Assembly: GCA_017506865.1 (NCBI GenBank)
Contig: JAFCMP010000479.1
Coordinates: 682,001-746,000, forward strand
Length of the DNA: 64,000 nt
Reading direction: 5' to 3'
Source of the DNA: Tribonema minus
Taxonomy: Eukaryota > Sar > Xanthophyceae > Tribonematales > Tribonemataceae
Shown: positions 23,501 to 36,200 of the stretch, piece by piece
How the letters are laid out: the number at the start of each line of letters is the position of its first letter
Numbering within the stretch: position 1 is the first letter of the stretch
Position numbers and translations under genes: made by a program
The notes under the pieces: model-generated
Told to the model about the DNA's origin: nothing
Databases searched by the model: none
The model's input: only the letters and a program-made list of their open reading frames with translations

Positions 23501-24188
23501 GTCTTGAATGTTCATTTGTCGCATATGCTTTAAAATCATTTGAAGTCTGACTTGAAGTTTTGCACCTGATGAGTAGCCACGTAGTCTCTGTTGGCACTGT
23601 CATAGTGATTACCGCGTCTAACCTCATTGTAGCTGGCTGCAAATTGTCCCATCCCCGGGGTCTCAGCTGCTCCCCTGGACTATAGGTGCAGACCGAGAAC
23701 GGCCTTTGCGCGACGCCCCTGTCCTCCCATCCAGGCTTGAGCGCCCTCTGGTGATCGTCTGCACTCCACAGAGTAGAGTACATGCATCAAGATAAAATCT
23801 CAATTCATCTTGCGTGTCATGCTTTGCTGAGCATCTCCCTCCCACCATCACCCCTGGGGCATGGTCCGGCGCCTGCTGCTGTCTCTATAGCAGTCACTGC
23901 CAGTCGGTGCCTGCTGCTGCCTGCTGCCAGCAGAAGCCGTAAGGGCTGCGCAAGTTGACCCCACCTCTAATAACTATGTCACCCATAGTGACATGTGAAG
24001 CATATATGCCAGGAACTTCCGCTGTGTGCATAGAGCAACACACTTTGCACAATGTGTTGTTCTTGTGTTTGCCTTGACCGCATGGCGCACAATCCACACC
24101 GTTTCAGGCTTGCATCACAGAAACATTCAGCTTTAGTTGTAGCTTACGTTTCTTTGCTGCCACTCCCACACTACTTTCTATGCCTCAG

Positions 24189-26506
24189 GATGGACCAATC
24201 ACAACTGCAAGGGCAATGGAACCGCTCATTTCCACAAGCCCCCAACATGTGGTGCAGAATTGCACAGGTGAGTTTTCTTTAATTTGAACCTTCCTCGTAT
24301 GTTTTGAAAGGTACGTGGCAGCTACAGTCATTACAGGTAAGTTCGTGTTGAGTTACCCTTGCCTGTCGCGTGGTACTTCATGTTGGAAGTTTATTTTGTT
24401 TTTCTTTCAGATTTACACCATCTGCCTCGGGCAGTCTGCATACAGTAGTTGTTTTTGTACTGCAGTCTGTCAGAAGTATAGTTGGCTGCTGCGACCCTAT
24501 TGGTGGTTGATCGCCTTTGGTTTGGAGCTCTCCCAGGTAAAGTGATGCATAAGGATAGTGTAGGCTTTGGGCGAGGGTCAACAAGAAAGGTGAGTTTAAC
24601 TTAGGGTTACATGAGCATGGCAATCTACGGTTCAGGTGAGTTGAACATATGGTAGGATTAGAGTTTGAACAATTGAAGTTGTGCTACTACTCACGTGATT
24701 GCACACCAGTACTGCAGCTTGCCGGCATTCCGCTGTATGTCAGGTGAGCTACACACACGCAGCTCTGCTGTAAACGCTTTGAGAAACATGACAAGCTGGT
24801 TGTTCACGGTTGTACGACCAACGTGTTGACCTAAAAGAAGTACACGTAAAGCTCTGGCGCACTGATGCTCGGCACTGTCGGCAGCGCTCCACATGGCGTA
24901 CTCTGGCCGTGTCATGACACACATGGCAGAATCCAGGGGGGGGGGGGGGGCACATGGAGGAGGACGTAGGGGGGGATCTCGAGATGCCATTTGGCGGCGG
25001 CGTCATTCCAGTGGTTTTCATTGAGACACTTTCAGACTGCAGTCACACGACATGTAGATTCCGTACAGCCAGCTTCAAGTTAGATACCATTCATCTGGGC
25101 TTTTTCGCGCCCTGAGCGAGAATGAAGCAAAAGTACACGTAAAGCATGTTGAAAGTACTTGCGGTGGTATCAATAAGCCTAGGGTTATGTGATGCTAATT
25201 AGGGTTAGGGCTGGGGCACACGCGGCGCGTCAATTGCATTCAACGCAAGGTATTGCGCGCTCCATGCAGAAGCGCTGCACCGGAAACACAGTATTACATG
25301 GGCCTATGGAGGTATGTGGTGGCGAGTTTGTACAAACGAGTGTCACAGTGCATCAGAATGTGGTTGTGACCGATGTACTTAGAGGCGAATGAATGGTGGT
25401 GGTCTGGCTATTGATACTGTACGCGATTGGACGTTGGCAAAGATGGACATTGCACTGTGCGCGCTGCTTATGATGGTGTGACTGCACAATGGCGCAGTGG
25501 CGACTGCACAATGGCGCAGTGGCGACTGACATCGACTGCTGAAGTATCGTCCTACATCGCAGGCACTGTGCCCATCTGGCTGGTGGTAACAAGTTGACAG
25601 CGCATGTCACAGGGCTTGAATACCATGACACGTGAACCAGAGACAAGCATTATGACAACAATATGGGCACCCAAACTGAATGCCAACCTGACGAGAGCCT
25701 GAGGATCATGGTGTGTGACTGCAGGAGCCATTTTTGTGAGTGCTGCAGCACCGGATTTGGCAGTGAGCAGCTCTGACGACATGAACGCAAAACGCGGAGC
25801 CACTTCGTGGGAGCTGACACTCTGATAAACACGCAGCGCGCGTAGCCTCCCATCACTGCTGATGGTACCTTCATCTTGGCACTAGTGGTGATTGAAGTGC
25901 AAATGAGGTGACTGCTCCACTGGCACGCTGATTGTAAGGTCGCAGTACCCTCCCTGCACGGCTGTCATCTTACACCGGCCTGGGCCCGAGCACTGACATC
26001 ACTCCAAGTTCCTGATTGTGGAGCGTCACCAGCACTGAACAGCGCTCAGCTTGCTGAAGTTACAGTTCGGCCTGGAGACCGCCACACTTGAAGTTGAAGA
26101 TGTGGCACGGGAGGGGTCAGCGCAGCCGTTCACAGCATGGACGTTGGCGCTGGCCTCCGTAGAGCAAGCATGCAAGGGCAAGATGCGGTAAGTGCACACT
26201 GGCCAACTTCAACATGTGCGATAGTGTATGCATGCGGCAATCCTTCAAGTAGTTTTGTCCACATTGCTCAGTACTGCGCGCACGGCTGGTGGGTGTGATC
26301 TTTGCTAGTTTGACCTGCTTGTAAGTGTCTGTAGTAGTAGCATTAGGGTGAGCTCTGGCAGTATTAAAGTGGTGCTTGTGTTGACAATGTCCGTCGTAAT
26401 GCTGACATGATGTGTCTGCGTATGCACGTGCAGGAAGCTCAACTCAAGCCAAGAAGGAACCCTGCGCGCATCCAAGCCGCCCTCACGACAGCCTGAGAAA
26501 AGATAA
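24189..26506 (+). pseudogene. Array unit 2, most complete copy of the unknown gene
   Basis: M1 at 24189-24267 can read DGPITTARAMEP and ends in VVQNCTG; it is followed by a short exon-like piece (about 24312-24336) before GTAAGT. Other segments are SAAPETQYYMGPME at 25270-25312 before GTATGT, an EDVAREGS block ending at 26187 before GTAAGT, and the terminal exon 26434-26506 ending PEKR and TAA. Repeat R2 (24876-25130) is inserted inside this unit between M1 and the CACGCGGCG block. That insertion, and stops between segments, make a pseudogene or heavily spliced gene equally possible. No domain was recognised. Confidence 0.4.
24876..25130. repeat. Dispersed repeat R2, copy 2 (inside array unit 2)
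   Basis: Same module order as copy 1: GCTCCACATGGCGTACTCTG block, a poly-G tract of about 14 (24938-24951), CATTTGGCGGCGGC, ACACTTTCAGACTG, and one GGGCTTTTTCGCGCCC module at about 25098. Corresponding positions in array units 1 and 4 lack it, which marks it as an insertion. Confidence 0.7.
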
Positions 26507-27182
26507 GTCTTGAATGTTCATTTGTCGCATACTTTTAAAATCATTTGAAGTCTGACTTGAAGTTTTGCCCCTCATGAGTAGCCACGTAGTCTCTGTTGGC
26601 ACTGTCATAGTGATCACCGCGTCTTACCTCATTGTAGGTGGCTGCAAATTGTCCCATCCCCGGGGTCTCAGCTGCTCCCCTGGACTACAGGTGCAGACCG
26701 AGAGCGGCCTTTGCGCGACGCCCCTGTCCTCCCATCCAGGCTTGAGCGCCCTCTGGTGATCGTCTGGCACTCCACAGAGTAGAGTACATGCATTGAGATA
26801 AAATCTCAATTCATCTTGCGTGTCATGCTTTGCTGAGCATCTCCCTCCCACCATCACCCCTGGGGCATGGTCCGGCGCCTGCTGCTGTCTCTATAGCAGT
26901 CACTGCCAGTCGGTGACTGCTGCAGCCAGCAGTAGCCGTAAGGGCTGCGCAAGTTGACCCCACCTCTAATAAGTTATAACTTTGTCACCCATAATTAGAT
27001 GTGAAAATACCAGTAATTTCCGCTGTGTGCGTCGAGCAACACACTTCGCCATTGCTCAAGTGTTTGCCTTGACATGGTGCACAGCCAGCACTGTTGCAGG
27101 CTTGCATAATATAATCACGTAGCTTGAGATGTAGCTTACTTTTATTTGCTGCCACTCTCGCGTTACCCTTTTTATGCCTCAG

Positions 27183-29148
27183 GATGGGCCAACCACAACT
27201 GCAAGGGCAATGGAACCGCCCATTTCCACAAGCCCCCAACACGTGGTGCAGAATTGCACAGGTGAGTTTTCTTCAATGACTTTCCCCATATGTATTGAAA
27301 GGTACGTGGCTTCGGTTAGGCTACAGGTAAGTGCGCGTTGAGGAGGCCCTTGCCTGTCACACTGTACTTCATGTTTGAAGTTTGACCGCGCCTCCCATCA
27401 GAACCTGATACCATCAGCCCTGGGCCTTGCTGCCTGGTCGCTTACGGTTGGCAGTCGAGTTGGTGCTGCAGTCTGTCAAAAGTATAGTTGGCTACTGCAA
27501 CCCTATCGGTGCCTGGCCGCTTACGGTTTGATGTTCTTCCAGGTAAGTGCTGCATAGGGATAGCTTCGACTTTGTGCAACGGTCAACATGAAAGGTAAGG
27601 TGAACTTGGGTTTACAAAGGAATTGGCAATTAGGGTTAGGGCCAGGGTCAAGGTAGGGTTAAAGTTTTAATACTTCACAGTCAAGTCTCAAAAATCGCGT
27701 GAGTGGGCACGATACTGCAACTTGCCCGCTAATTATCAGATGAGCTCAATGCACGGCTCTGCTGTAACCGCTCTGAGAAACACAGTCACCTGACCACAAC
27801 AGTTGGTTGTTCACGGTTGCCCCAAACATCATACTCACCTAGTAGAAGTGCACGCATAGCACATTACGTTCAGACCAGCATGGCAAGTACTAGCGGTATG
27901 AAGCAGCCTATGTAGGGTTATTATGCTACCGCGACCTTGTAGGTGTTTGACCGCTTTGGGTTTGGATGCTTTCAGGATAAAAGTGACATACGGGTCATTG
28001 CAGCATTAACTTTGGGTGGGGGCGGGGGGGCAACCTGAAGGTGAGTTTAACTTAATGTTACAGAAGCATTGGCAAACTAGGGTGAAGGTACGGATTACAG
28101 TAAGGTAACTTTAACCAGCACAGATAGAGTTGTGCTGCAAAATTACGTGAATGCGCACAACACTGCAGCTTGCCGGCTTTCGGCTACTTGTCAGGTGAGT
28201 TACACACACGCGGCTCTGCTGTAATTGGCTCTAAAATCAATAACCTGCTTGAACACTGTGGCCCAGCCTCATGCTGATCCTAATCGAAGTACACTTAAAG
28301 CATGTTAAGAGCAGCCTGACAAGTACTTGCAGTGTATGAAGCATCCTAGGAGTATTATGTGATGCTAATTAGTGTTAGGGCTAGGGCGCACGCGGCGCGT
28401 CAATTGCGTTCAACGAAAGTCATTGCGCACTCTATGCAGAACCACTGCACCAGAAACACAGAGCCACAATGCGCATATAAATATAAATAAGTTTTGTCGA
28501 GCTATGCAGAACAAATGAGTGTGCGTCAGAAGAGTGGTGGTGACTGATGTTGAGGTACATGAATGGTATAGGTCTGGAGTGGTGGCTGACATTGGCTGCT
28601 AGACTACCGTCCTACATGGCAGATACCGTGCTCATCTGGCTGGTGACAACATGACAATAAATATGTGCAGTGAAACTGAATTTCGCTCAGCTGCTTTGAC
28701 AACTTGAATGCACAATGCGGAGCCACCTCACGGGAGCTGACACTGTGATGAACACGCAGCGCGCATGGCCTCCCTTCACTGCTGATGGTACCTTCATGTT
28801 GGCACTGGTGGTGACTGAATTGCAATTGCCACTGGCATTGGGTGACTGCTTGAGTGGCACGCTGTCTGTAAGGTCCAAGTACCCTCCCTGCATGGCTCGT
28901 CTGCAACAGCTCACGCCGGCCTGGGGGCCCTGAGCACTGACATCACTTCAAGTTTCTGTTTCTGGAGCGTCACCAGCACTGAACAGCGCTCAGCACGGCA
29001 GCTCTCCTGTTGAAGTTACAGTTCGGCGTGGAGACGGAGACCGCCACACTTGAAGTTGATGATGTGGCACGGGAGGGGTCAGCGTAGCCGTACAAGCATG
29101 GACGTTGGCGCTGGCCTCCGTAGAGCAAGCGTGCAAGCGCAACATGCG
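27183..29148 (+). pseudogene. Array unit 3, degenerate and internally deleted
   Basis: M1 (27183-27261) is well preserved. The segment corresponding to the GTATGT donor exon near 28440-28490 is disrupted. The EDVAREGS block has a 6-bp insertion and a TAG instead of the CAG codon, although its donor at 29148 survives. After about 29390 the sequence jumps from the stretch preceding the terminal exon straight to sequence that lies about 525 bp further on in unit 2, so the terminal exon and the block behind it are missing. This copy is a pseudogene. Confidence 0.6.
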
Positions 29149-29521
29149 GTAAGTGCACACTGGTCAACTTCAACAAGCGCGATAGCGTACGCACGCAGCA
29201 CTTCTTGAAGTGGCTTTGTCCACATTGCTCAGTACTTTACTGCGCGCACGGCTGGTAGGTGTAACCTTTGCTAGTTTGGCGTGCTTGCAAGTGTCTGTCG
29301 CAGTAGCATCTGGGTGAGCTTTGGCAGTAGCAAAGTGGTGCCCGCGTTATCCTGTGTATTGCAGATATGTTGCGTCTGCGTATGCACGCAAGTTGACCCA
29401 CCTCTTATGACCTTGTCACCCATAGTTTTCATACCAGCACCGTTTCAGGCTTGCGTAACAGACTGGCATGTAACTTACTTGCATATGCTGCCACTCTCAT
29501 GTTACTCTCTTCGCACCTCAG

Positions 29522-31567
29522 GGTGAGCCACCTGAAACTGCAAGGGCACCGGAACTGTGCATAACTCACAAACCCCCAACACGTGGTGCAGAATTGCACA
29601 GGTGAGTTTCCTTTAATTAGAACCTTCCTCTTATGTATTGAAAAGTTCGTTGCTACATTCATTAAAGGTAAGTGCGTGTTGAGTAGCCCTTGCCTGTCGC
29701 GCTGTACTTCATGTTTGAAGTCTGGCTTCGTTTTTCATTCTTATTGACACCATCTGCCTCGGGCAGTCTGCAGTCTGGCAAAAGTATAGTTGGCTACTGC
29801 GACCCTCTTGGTAGTTGATCGCCTTTGGTTTGGAGTTCTTCCAGGTAAAGTGTTGCATAGGGATAGCGTAGACATTGGGAGAAGGTCAACAAGGAAGGTG
29901 AGTTTGAGTTAGGGTTACATGAACATGGCAATCTAGGGTTCAGGTGAGTTTAACATATGGTAGAATTGAAGTTTGGAAAACTGAAGTTGTGCTACAAATC
30001 ACGTGAGTGCGCGCTGATAGTGCCCCTTGCTGGCTTTCAGCTGTATAGCAGGTGAGCTACACACACGCAGCTCTGCTGTAACTGCTTTGAGAAACATGGT
30101 GACCTGCTTGTTCACGGTTTCACGGTCACCATACGTTGGGAATACACGTAACACAGATTCAGAGCAGCATGGCAAGCATTTGTGGTACTGTACAAGTATG
30201 GAGCAGCCTAAGTAGGGTTATGACGTGATGCCAACTAGGGTTAGGGCTAGGGCACACGCGGCGTGTCAAGTGCGTCCTTGCGCGCTCTATGGAGAACCGC
30301 TGCACCAGAAACACAGCGCCACATGCGTCTATAGAGGTATGTTGTGGCGAGCATTGTACAAGCGAGTGTGCATCAGATTGTGTGGCTGTGACCGATGTAC
30401 TTAGAGGCGAATAAATGGCATTGGTCTGGCCATTGATATAGCACTGTGCTCAATTTGACGTGTGGCAAGAATGGACATCGCACTGTGCATGGTGCTGATG
30501 TATGGTAGTGCAGGTGGACAATGGCGCAGTGACGACTGACATTGACTGCTGAAGTATCGTCCTACATGGCAGGCACTGTGCCCATCTGGCTGGTGGTAAC
30601 AAGTTGACAGCGCGTGTCACAAGGCTTGAACTTCAATTGAATACCATGACATATGAACCAGAGACAAGCATCATGACAACAATATGTGCACCCAATGCCA
30701 ACCTGACAAGATCTTATGGAGCATGAATTCTACCCGCGAGAGCCATCACATATTGGGAGTGTTGCAGCACAGCGTAGTGCACGGAGCAGCTTGGACGACT
30801 TGATTGCACAAGGCGGAGCCACCTTTTGAGAGCTGACACTGTGATAGACACGAAGTGCGCATGGCCTCCCTTCACTGCAGATGGTATCTTCATGTTGACA
30901 CTGGTGATGACTGAATTGCAATTGCGACTGGGCATTGGGTGACCGCTTAAGTGGCACGCAGTCTGTGAGGTCAAAGTACCCTCCCTGCATGGCTCGTCTG
31001 CAACAGCTTAAAAGCTGGCCTGGGGGCCCTGAGCACTGACATCACTTCAAGTTCCTGTTTCTGGAGCGTCACCAGCACTGAACAGCGCTCAGCTGGGCAG
31101 CTCTTTGGTTGAAGTTACAGTTCGGTCTGGAGACCGCCACACTTCAAGTTGATGTTGTGGCAAGGGAGGGGTCAGCGCAGCCGTACACAGCATGGACGTT
31201 GGCGCTGGCCTCCGTAGAGCAAGTATGCACGGGCATCATGCGGAAAGTGCCTACTGTCTTGCTTCAACATGCGCAATAGCGTACACACGCAGCAATTCTT
31301 CAAGTAGTTTTGTTCACATTGCTCGTTACTGATCTGCGCACACGGCTGGTGCGTGTATTCTTCGCAAGCTAGTTTGACCTGCTTGCAAGTGTCTGTTGTA
31401 GTAGCATTAGGGTGAGCTCTGGCAGTTGCCAAGTGCTTATGTTGACAATGTCCATCGTGGTGCTGATATGATGTGTCCGCGTATGCACGTGCAGGAAGCT
31501 CAGCTCAAGCCAAGGAGGGACCCTGCGTGCATCCAAGCCGCCCTCACGACAGCCTGAGAAAAGATAA
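29522..31567 (+). pseudogene. Array unit 4, copy with lost splice donor
   Basis: M1 (29522-29601) is diverged by several substitutions and one extra base. The segment near 30298-30340 lacks one base compared with units 1 and 2, shifting its frame. The TATLQVDVVAREG block is open, but its donor reads GCG/GAAAGT instead of GCG/GTAAGT. The terminal exon (31495-31567) still reads KLSSSQGGTLRASK and ends PEKR and TAA, with two synonymous and two amino-acid changes relative to unit 2. Probably a pseudogene. Confidence 0.5.
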
Positions 31568-32226
31568 GTCTTGAATGCTCATTTGTCGCATATGCTTTAA
31601 AATCATTTGAAGTCTGACTTGAAGTTTTGCACTTGGTGAGTAGCCACGAGTCTCTGTTGGCACTGTCATAGTGATTACCGCGTCTTACCTCATTGTAGCT
31701 GGCGGCAAATTGTCCCATCCCCGGGGTCTCAGCTGCTCCCCTGGACTATAGGTGCAGACCGAGAGCGGCCTTTGCGCGACGCCCCTGTCCTCCCATCCAG
31801 GCTTGAGCGCCCTCTGGTGATCGTCTGGCACTCCACAGAGTAGAGTACATGCATTGAGATAAAATCTCAATTCATCTTGCGTGTCATGCTTTGCTGAGCA
31901 TCTCCCTCCCACCCTCACCCCTGGGGCATGGTCCGGCGCCTGCTGCTGTCTCTAGCAGTCACTGCCAGTTGGTGACTGCTGCTGCCAGCAGTAGCCGTAA
32001 GGGCTGCGCAAGTTGACCCACCTCTTGTCACCCATAATTAGATGTGAAACTACCAGTAATTTCTGCTGTGTACGTCGCGCGACGCACTTTGCCATTGTGC
32101 ATGTGGTTGCCTTGACCGCATGGCGCACCATCCACACCTTTTCAGGCTTGCATAACATAATCATGTAGCTTGAAAAGTAGCTTACTTTTATTTGCTGCCA
32201 CTCTCACACTACTTCCTACGCCTCAG

Positions 32227-32885
32227 GATGGGCCAACCACAACTGCAAGGGCAATGGAACCGCCCATTTCTACAAGCCCCCAACACGTGGTGCAGAATTG
32301 CACAGGTGAGTTTTCTTTAATTTGAACCTTCCTCGTATGTTTTGAAAGGTACGTGGCAGCTATAGTCATTACAGGTAAGTTCGTGTTGAGTTGCCCTTGC
32401 CTGTCGCGTGGTACTTCATGTTGGAAGTTTATTTTGTTTTTCTTTCAGATTTAGACCATCTGCCTCGGGCAGTCTGCATACAGTAGTTGTTTTTGTACTG
32501 CAGTCTGTCAAAAGTATAGTTGGCTGCTGCGACCCTATTGGTGGTTGATCGCCTTTGGTCTGGAGCTCTTCCAGGTAAGTGTTGCATAAGGATAGTGTAG
32601 GCTTTGGGCGAGGGTCAACAAGAAAGGTGAGGTTAACTTTGGGTTACATGAGCATGGCAACCTAGGGTTTAGGGGAGGTTTACGGTAAGGGTAGAATTTG
32701 AACAGTTGAAATTGTGATACATACACATAATTGCACACCAACACTGCAGCTTGCCGGCTTTCCACTGTATATCAGGTGAGCTACATGCGCGTCTCTGCTG
32801 TAGCCGCATTGAGAAACATGATAAGCTGGTTGTTCACGGTTGTACGACCAACGTGTTGACCTAAAAGAAGTACACGAAAAGCTCT
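32227..32885 (+). pseudogene. Array unit 5, 5' fragment only
   Basis: M1 (32227-32305) and about 550 bp after it closely follow the sequence after M1 of unit 2 (24189 onward), including the GTACGTGGCAGCTA piece and GTAAGT donor. Similarity ends within a partial R2 repeat at 32886-32950, after which unrelated sequence follows. Confidence 0.6.
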
Positions 32886-33283
32886 GGTGCACTGATGCTC
32901 GGCACTGTCGGCAGCGCTCCACATGGCGTACTCTGGCCGTGTCATGACACACACTGCTGCCGCCGGCTCCAGTGGCATGTCCGGTCTGATACAAGTTGCG
33001 AAACAGGGTCACTGTGCTACATATTCCTGGACATCCACTATTTTTTCTGGCAGCAGGCTTACTCCCTACAGTCGATGCCATACACTTTGCTCAACAGGAG
33101 TTACATGCATTTTATCGTAGTCTTGCAATCAATGGGTCCTGAAGAGTGATGCAGCCAGTCCACTTTGGTAGTAATCCTGCGCAGCGGTGCCTACCCAAGA
33201 TGGACTTTGTAATGTGATCCCTGTGTGTCACCATGGAAGTGCGTGTGGTAAGTTGCAGCGCGCTGCAGGCTAAAATCACAATC

Positions 33284-36200
33284 GTGATGCAAGCTACCAA
33301 CTGCGCAGTGCAGTGAACCTGTTGCTGTTTGCATGTAAATGCCACTGGACCCATGTTGGTGCCAGCTGGATTTGGACCGTGAAGATCAAAAGTCTCAGGA
33401 AGGCCCATGTGATTCACCTGAGGCCACACCCTTGTTGAATTTCTGCCACTGCATTTGTTTTGAGGATGGGAAGTGCTCCAGTTTGCCTGAGAATGGCCTG
33501 GCTGCGGTCATCTGTCGCACCTCGAACTTGGAAACAGCGTTGCGGTGATTCTGTCATGCATCTTCAGAGCTTGGCGCTGTAGTATATCGGCTGAGTACCA
33601 ATGCCACCACGCTTCGCCCACGAGTCTACGGTTTTGAGCCTACTTGACTGTGTGCAGATACAAATTGCTGCACGCGCGCACCAGTCTTCAGCCATCTGTC
33701 CAAAGACAGGAGTCCGTTACCGAGCATGACCATACATGATGTGATCGACCTCCAGTGCTTGACTCTTCCAGCCATTCCACATCCCTTCCAGACTCCTCCC
33801 TCAGGCTCCCGTTCAGCCCTGAAATCTAAGTAGGCAGCCCAGATCCTGAAGATCTCCTTTTTGTCACAGGCGCCGTACCAGCTGGTTTTTCCTGACAAGA
33901 GCGGTAGAGGCAAGATGCCACAGGTGATGCGGTGTGGTCATGGTGGCTGTGCCATTGCGATCGAAATCTTCCAAGGTGAAGTTGGCCGAGGTGAAGTTTG
34001 GTGTAGTCGGCTGAAATCGATCACGCCGCACTGATGTTGCGCGCGGGCTCCAGACTCACACAGAGAACGGGGGTGGCAACGAGAGACAGGCGTCGGCCTT
34101 GGCAGACATGCAGAACGGGGCAGCACGCGACGTCGTGATGCGCGAGCTGCAGGCAAAGGCAGGCTTTTTTGAACCTCTTTTACCTTGATTTTAAAAGCGA
34201 GAGGTGCGGAGCCGTGGCGGTGGCGTGGCGTTGGCGTTGCGCCCTCGTGCGCTTGTCAACTAGTTTGAATCACCACGCAATGGTCTGCTCGTGCACGTGT
34301 CGGCTGGAGAAAAAGTAGCCAGGGACGCCAGAGGCTGGGGTGAAGATTTTGGAGGCAGTGAACTGGTGAGGCATCAGCACACGCGCGTAGGTACACGAGC
34401 CCGCGATGAGGGAAATCGGTCCACGGTCGCGAGGCGCGGAGAGGCACCTGCCATAATGCCAGCACGGCACCGTCATCAGCTTCGAATGACGTAACCATCT
34501 ACTCCAACACTGGCATCACGTCGGCACACATCCTGCACAGTCTTGGCCCCAGGCAAGTCGCTGACTTGGTTGCTGAACATTTTGGGCTCCTGAGGAAGGT
34601 GGCTTTTGAAGTTGCAGATTGTTGCTGCCGCCTCATGCCCTGTACGCAGTGATGTCCGCAGTAGGGCGTGTTTTGGGCAGACACGCGCCCTACTGCCTGC
34701 GTCTGGCTTGCGTTCGTGCTCGCGGGGAGAGAAAGTAGCCAGGGACACCAGAGGGCGTGGGGGCAGTTGAGAGGCGCTTGTTGCTGCTTTCGATGGACTG
34801 GCGAAGGCCCGCACCCCCCCGGAGGATGCGCATGGGGGCAGCTAATCAACAGGCTCAGTTAGCTTCAGTTGTGTTTCATTTGCGCACTGGCTGATTGACT
34901 TGTGCTGGGGCTGAAGGCCGTGAGCTGGGGGGATGGGGTGCTGAGAGGATCGGGTGCGCAAGAGCTCTCTCGCAATCTCGCAACTTCGCTTGTTTTCATT
35001 GTCTGTTGTCGCTTGCGCTGCCAGGGACACTGCTAACGAAGCTGTATGCTCATTTACTTGGGCGCTCGGCATTGTCTGTTTGTGTCTCTGGTGAGCCGGC
35101 TAGGAACTTATTCATAATCCTGCCGGTCCTTCTGTGAGGGGTCGTAGCCTTGGCTAAAGAGTCATGATTCCTCTTGGTCGGAATTGGTCTCCAATCATAC
35201 TCACGCTACTTCGAGTCCCTTCTCTTCCTTCGTGCTAGTCCTAATGTTGACAACATAGCTGGGTGCGATGTTATGAGGTGTTTAGTGCAGATGAGCAATG
35301 ATGTATGTTGCTCTTGATATGGTGGCACAGGTGTAGATAGGGTGGTGGCGGGTCACTCGAGGCCATAGACGTACGTGCGCGATTCGGTGCCGCGCCATTA
35401 CCCTTAGGTATAGTGTAGATGGGGAGCGGAAGGCACCACCTTTGGATAGCTGTGCGTGCCACCGTTTTACCTCTTGAGTGATGCTTGCGTAGGGTCAGTG
35501 TACTTCTGTGTCACCATAGCGTTCAGAACAACTTTAGCATGCACATGGCATGCTAATAGTCCGGTTGCAGCTTGCGTAGTGACCGAACAGCGCATGCGTC
35601 CTTGTCACTGCTCACTCATGCTCACTTTTGTGTTTCTGCCCTTTCCACTGTCTACACGCATGTAATCGACCACGCACGGCATGAGAGATGGGTGTACATA
35701 ACGCGAGGAACGAAGACTTGGCGTTCAGAAGCAGCAAGCGGCATGGTGGTGCGCCACGCAAGAGGCAAGTCACACAGCTTCGTTTCAACAGAAGTGGGCA
35801 AGGAGCGTGGGGCTCATTGAGCGTTTGTTTGTTTGCCGCCCCGCCTCCGTGCTCACACATGATAACACTACTACATCGTGTACGTGCTCGCATGGAAGAG
35901 AATAGCAAAGGTTGGCCAGGGTCTGGGGGCAGTTGAGAGGCGCTTGTTGCTGCTTTCGATGGACTGGCGAAGGCCTGCACGCCCCCGGAGGATGCGCATG
36001 GGGGCAGCTTTACAACAGGCTCAGTGGGCTTCAGTTGTGTGTCATTTGCGCACTGGCTGATTGACTTGTGCTGGGGCTGAAGGCCGTGAGCTGGGGGGGT
36101 GGGGTGCTGAGAGGGTCGAGTGCGCAAGAGCTCTCTCGCAATCTCGCAACTTCGCTTGTTTTCATCGTCTGTTGGCGCTTGCGCTGCCAGGGACACTGCT

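Larger units (their letters stand above)
21530..32880 (+). repeat. Tandem array of ~2.3-3.0 kb gene-like units
   Basis: Three markers recur in the same order and orientation. The M1 exon-like block occurs at 24189-24267, 27183-27261, 29522-29601 and 32227-32305. The CACGCGGCG block occurs at 22201, 25218, 28388 and 30255. The third block ends in a G/GTRAGT donor at 23181, 26187 and 29148; its fourth copy, near 31240, has lost the GT. M1 spacing is 2994, 2339 and 2705 bp. The array begins inside a unit, since a truncated M1 donor lies at about 21537, and stops near 32880 inside repeat R2. Units carry several GTGAGT/GTAAGT donors and CAG acceptors, so they look like duplicated intron-containing genes or pseudogenes. 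Confidence 0.85.

Noticed and set aside
26624..26857. Conserved minus-strand 77-aa protein gene inside array units
   Set aside because: Conservation is explained by near identity of the whole DNA block; one copy is frameshifted by one base and no codon-position bias is visible by eye. Kept only as a finding.
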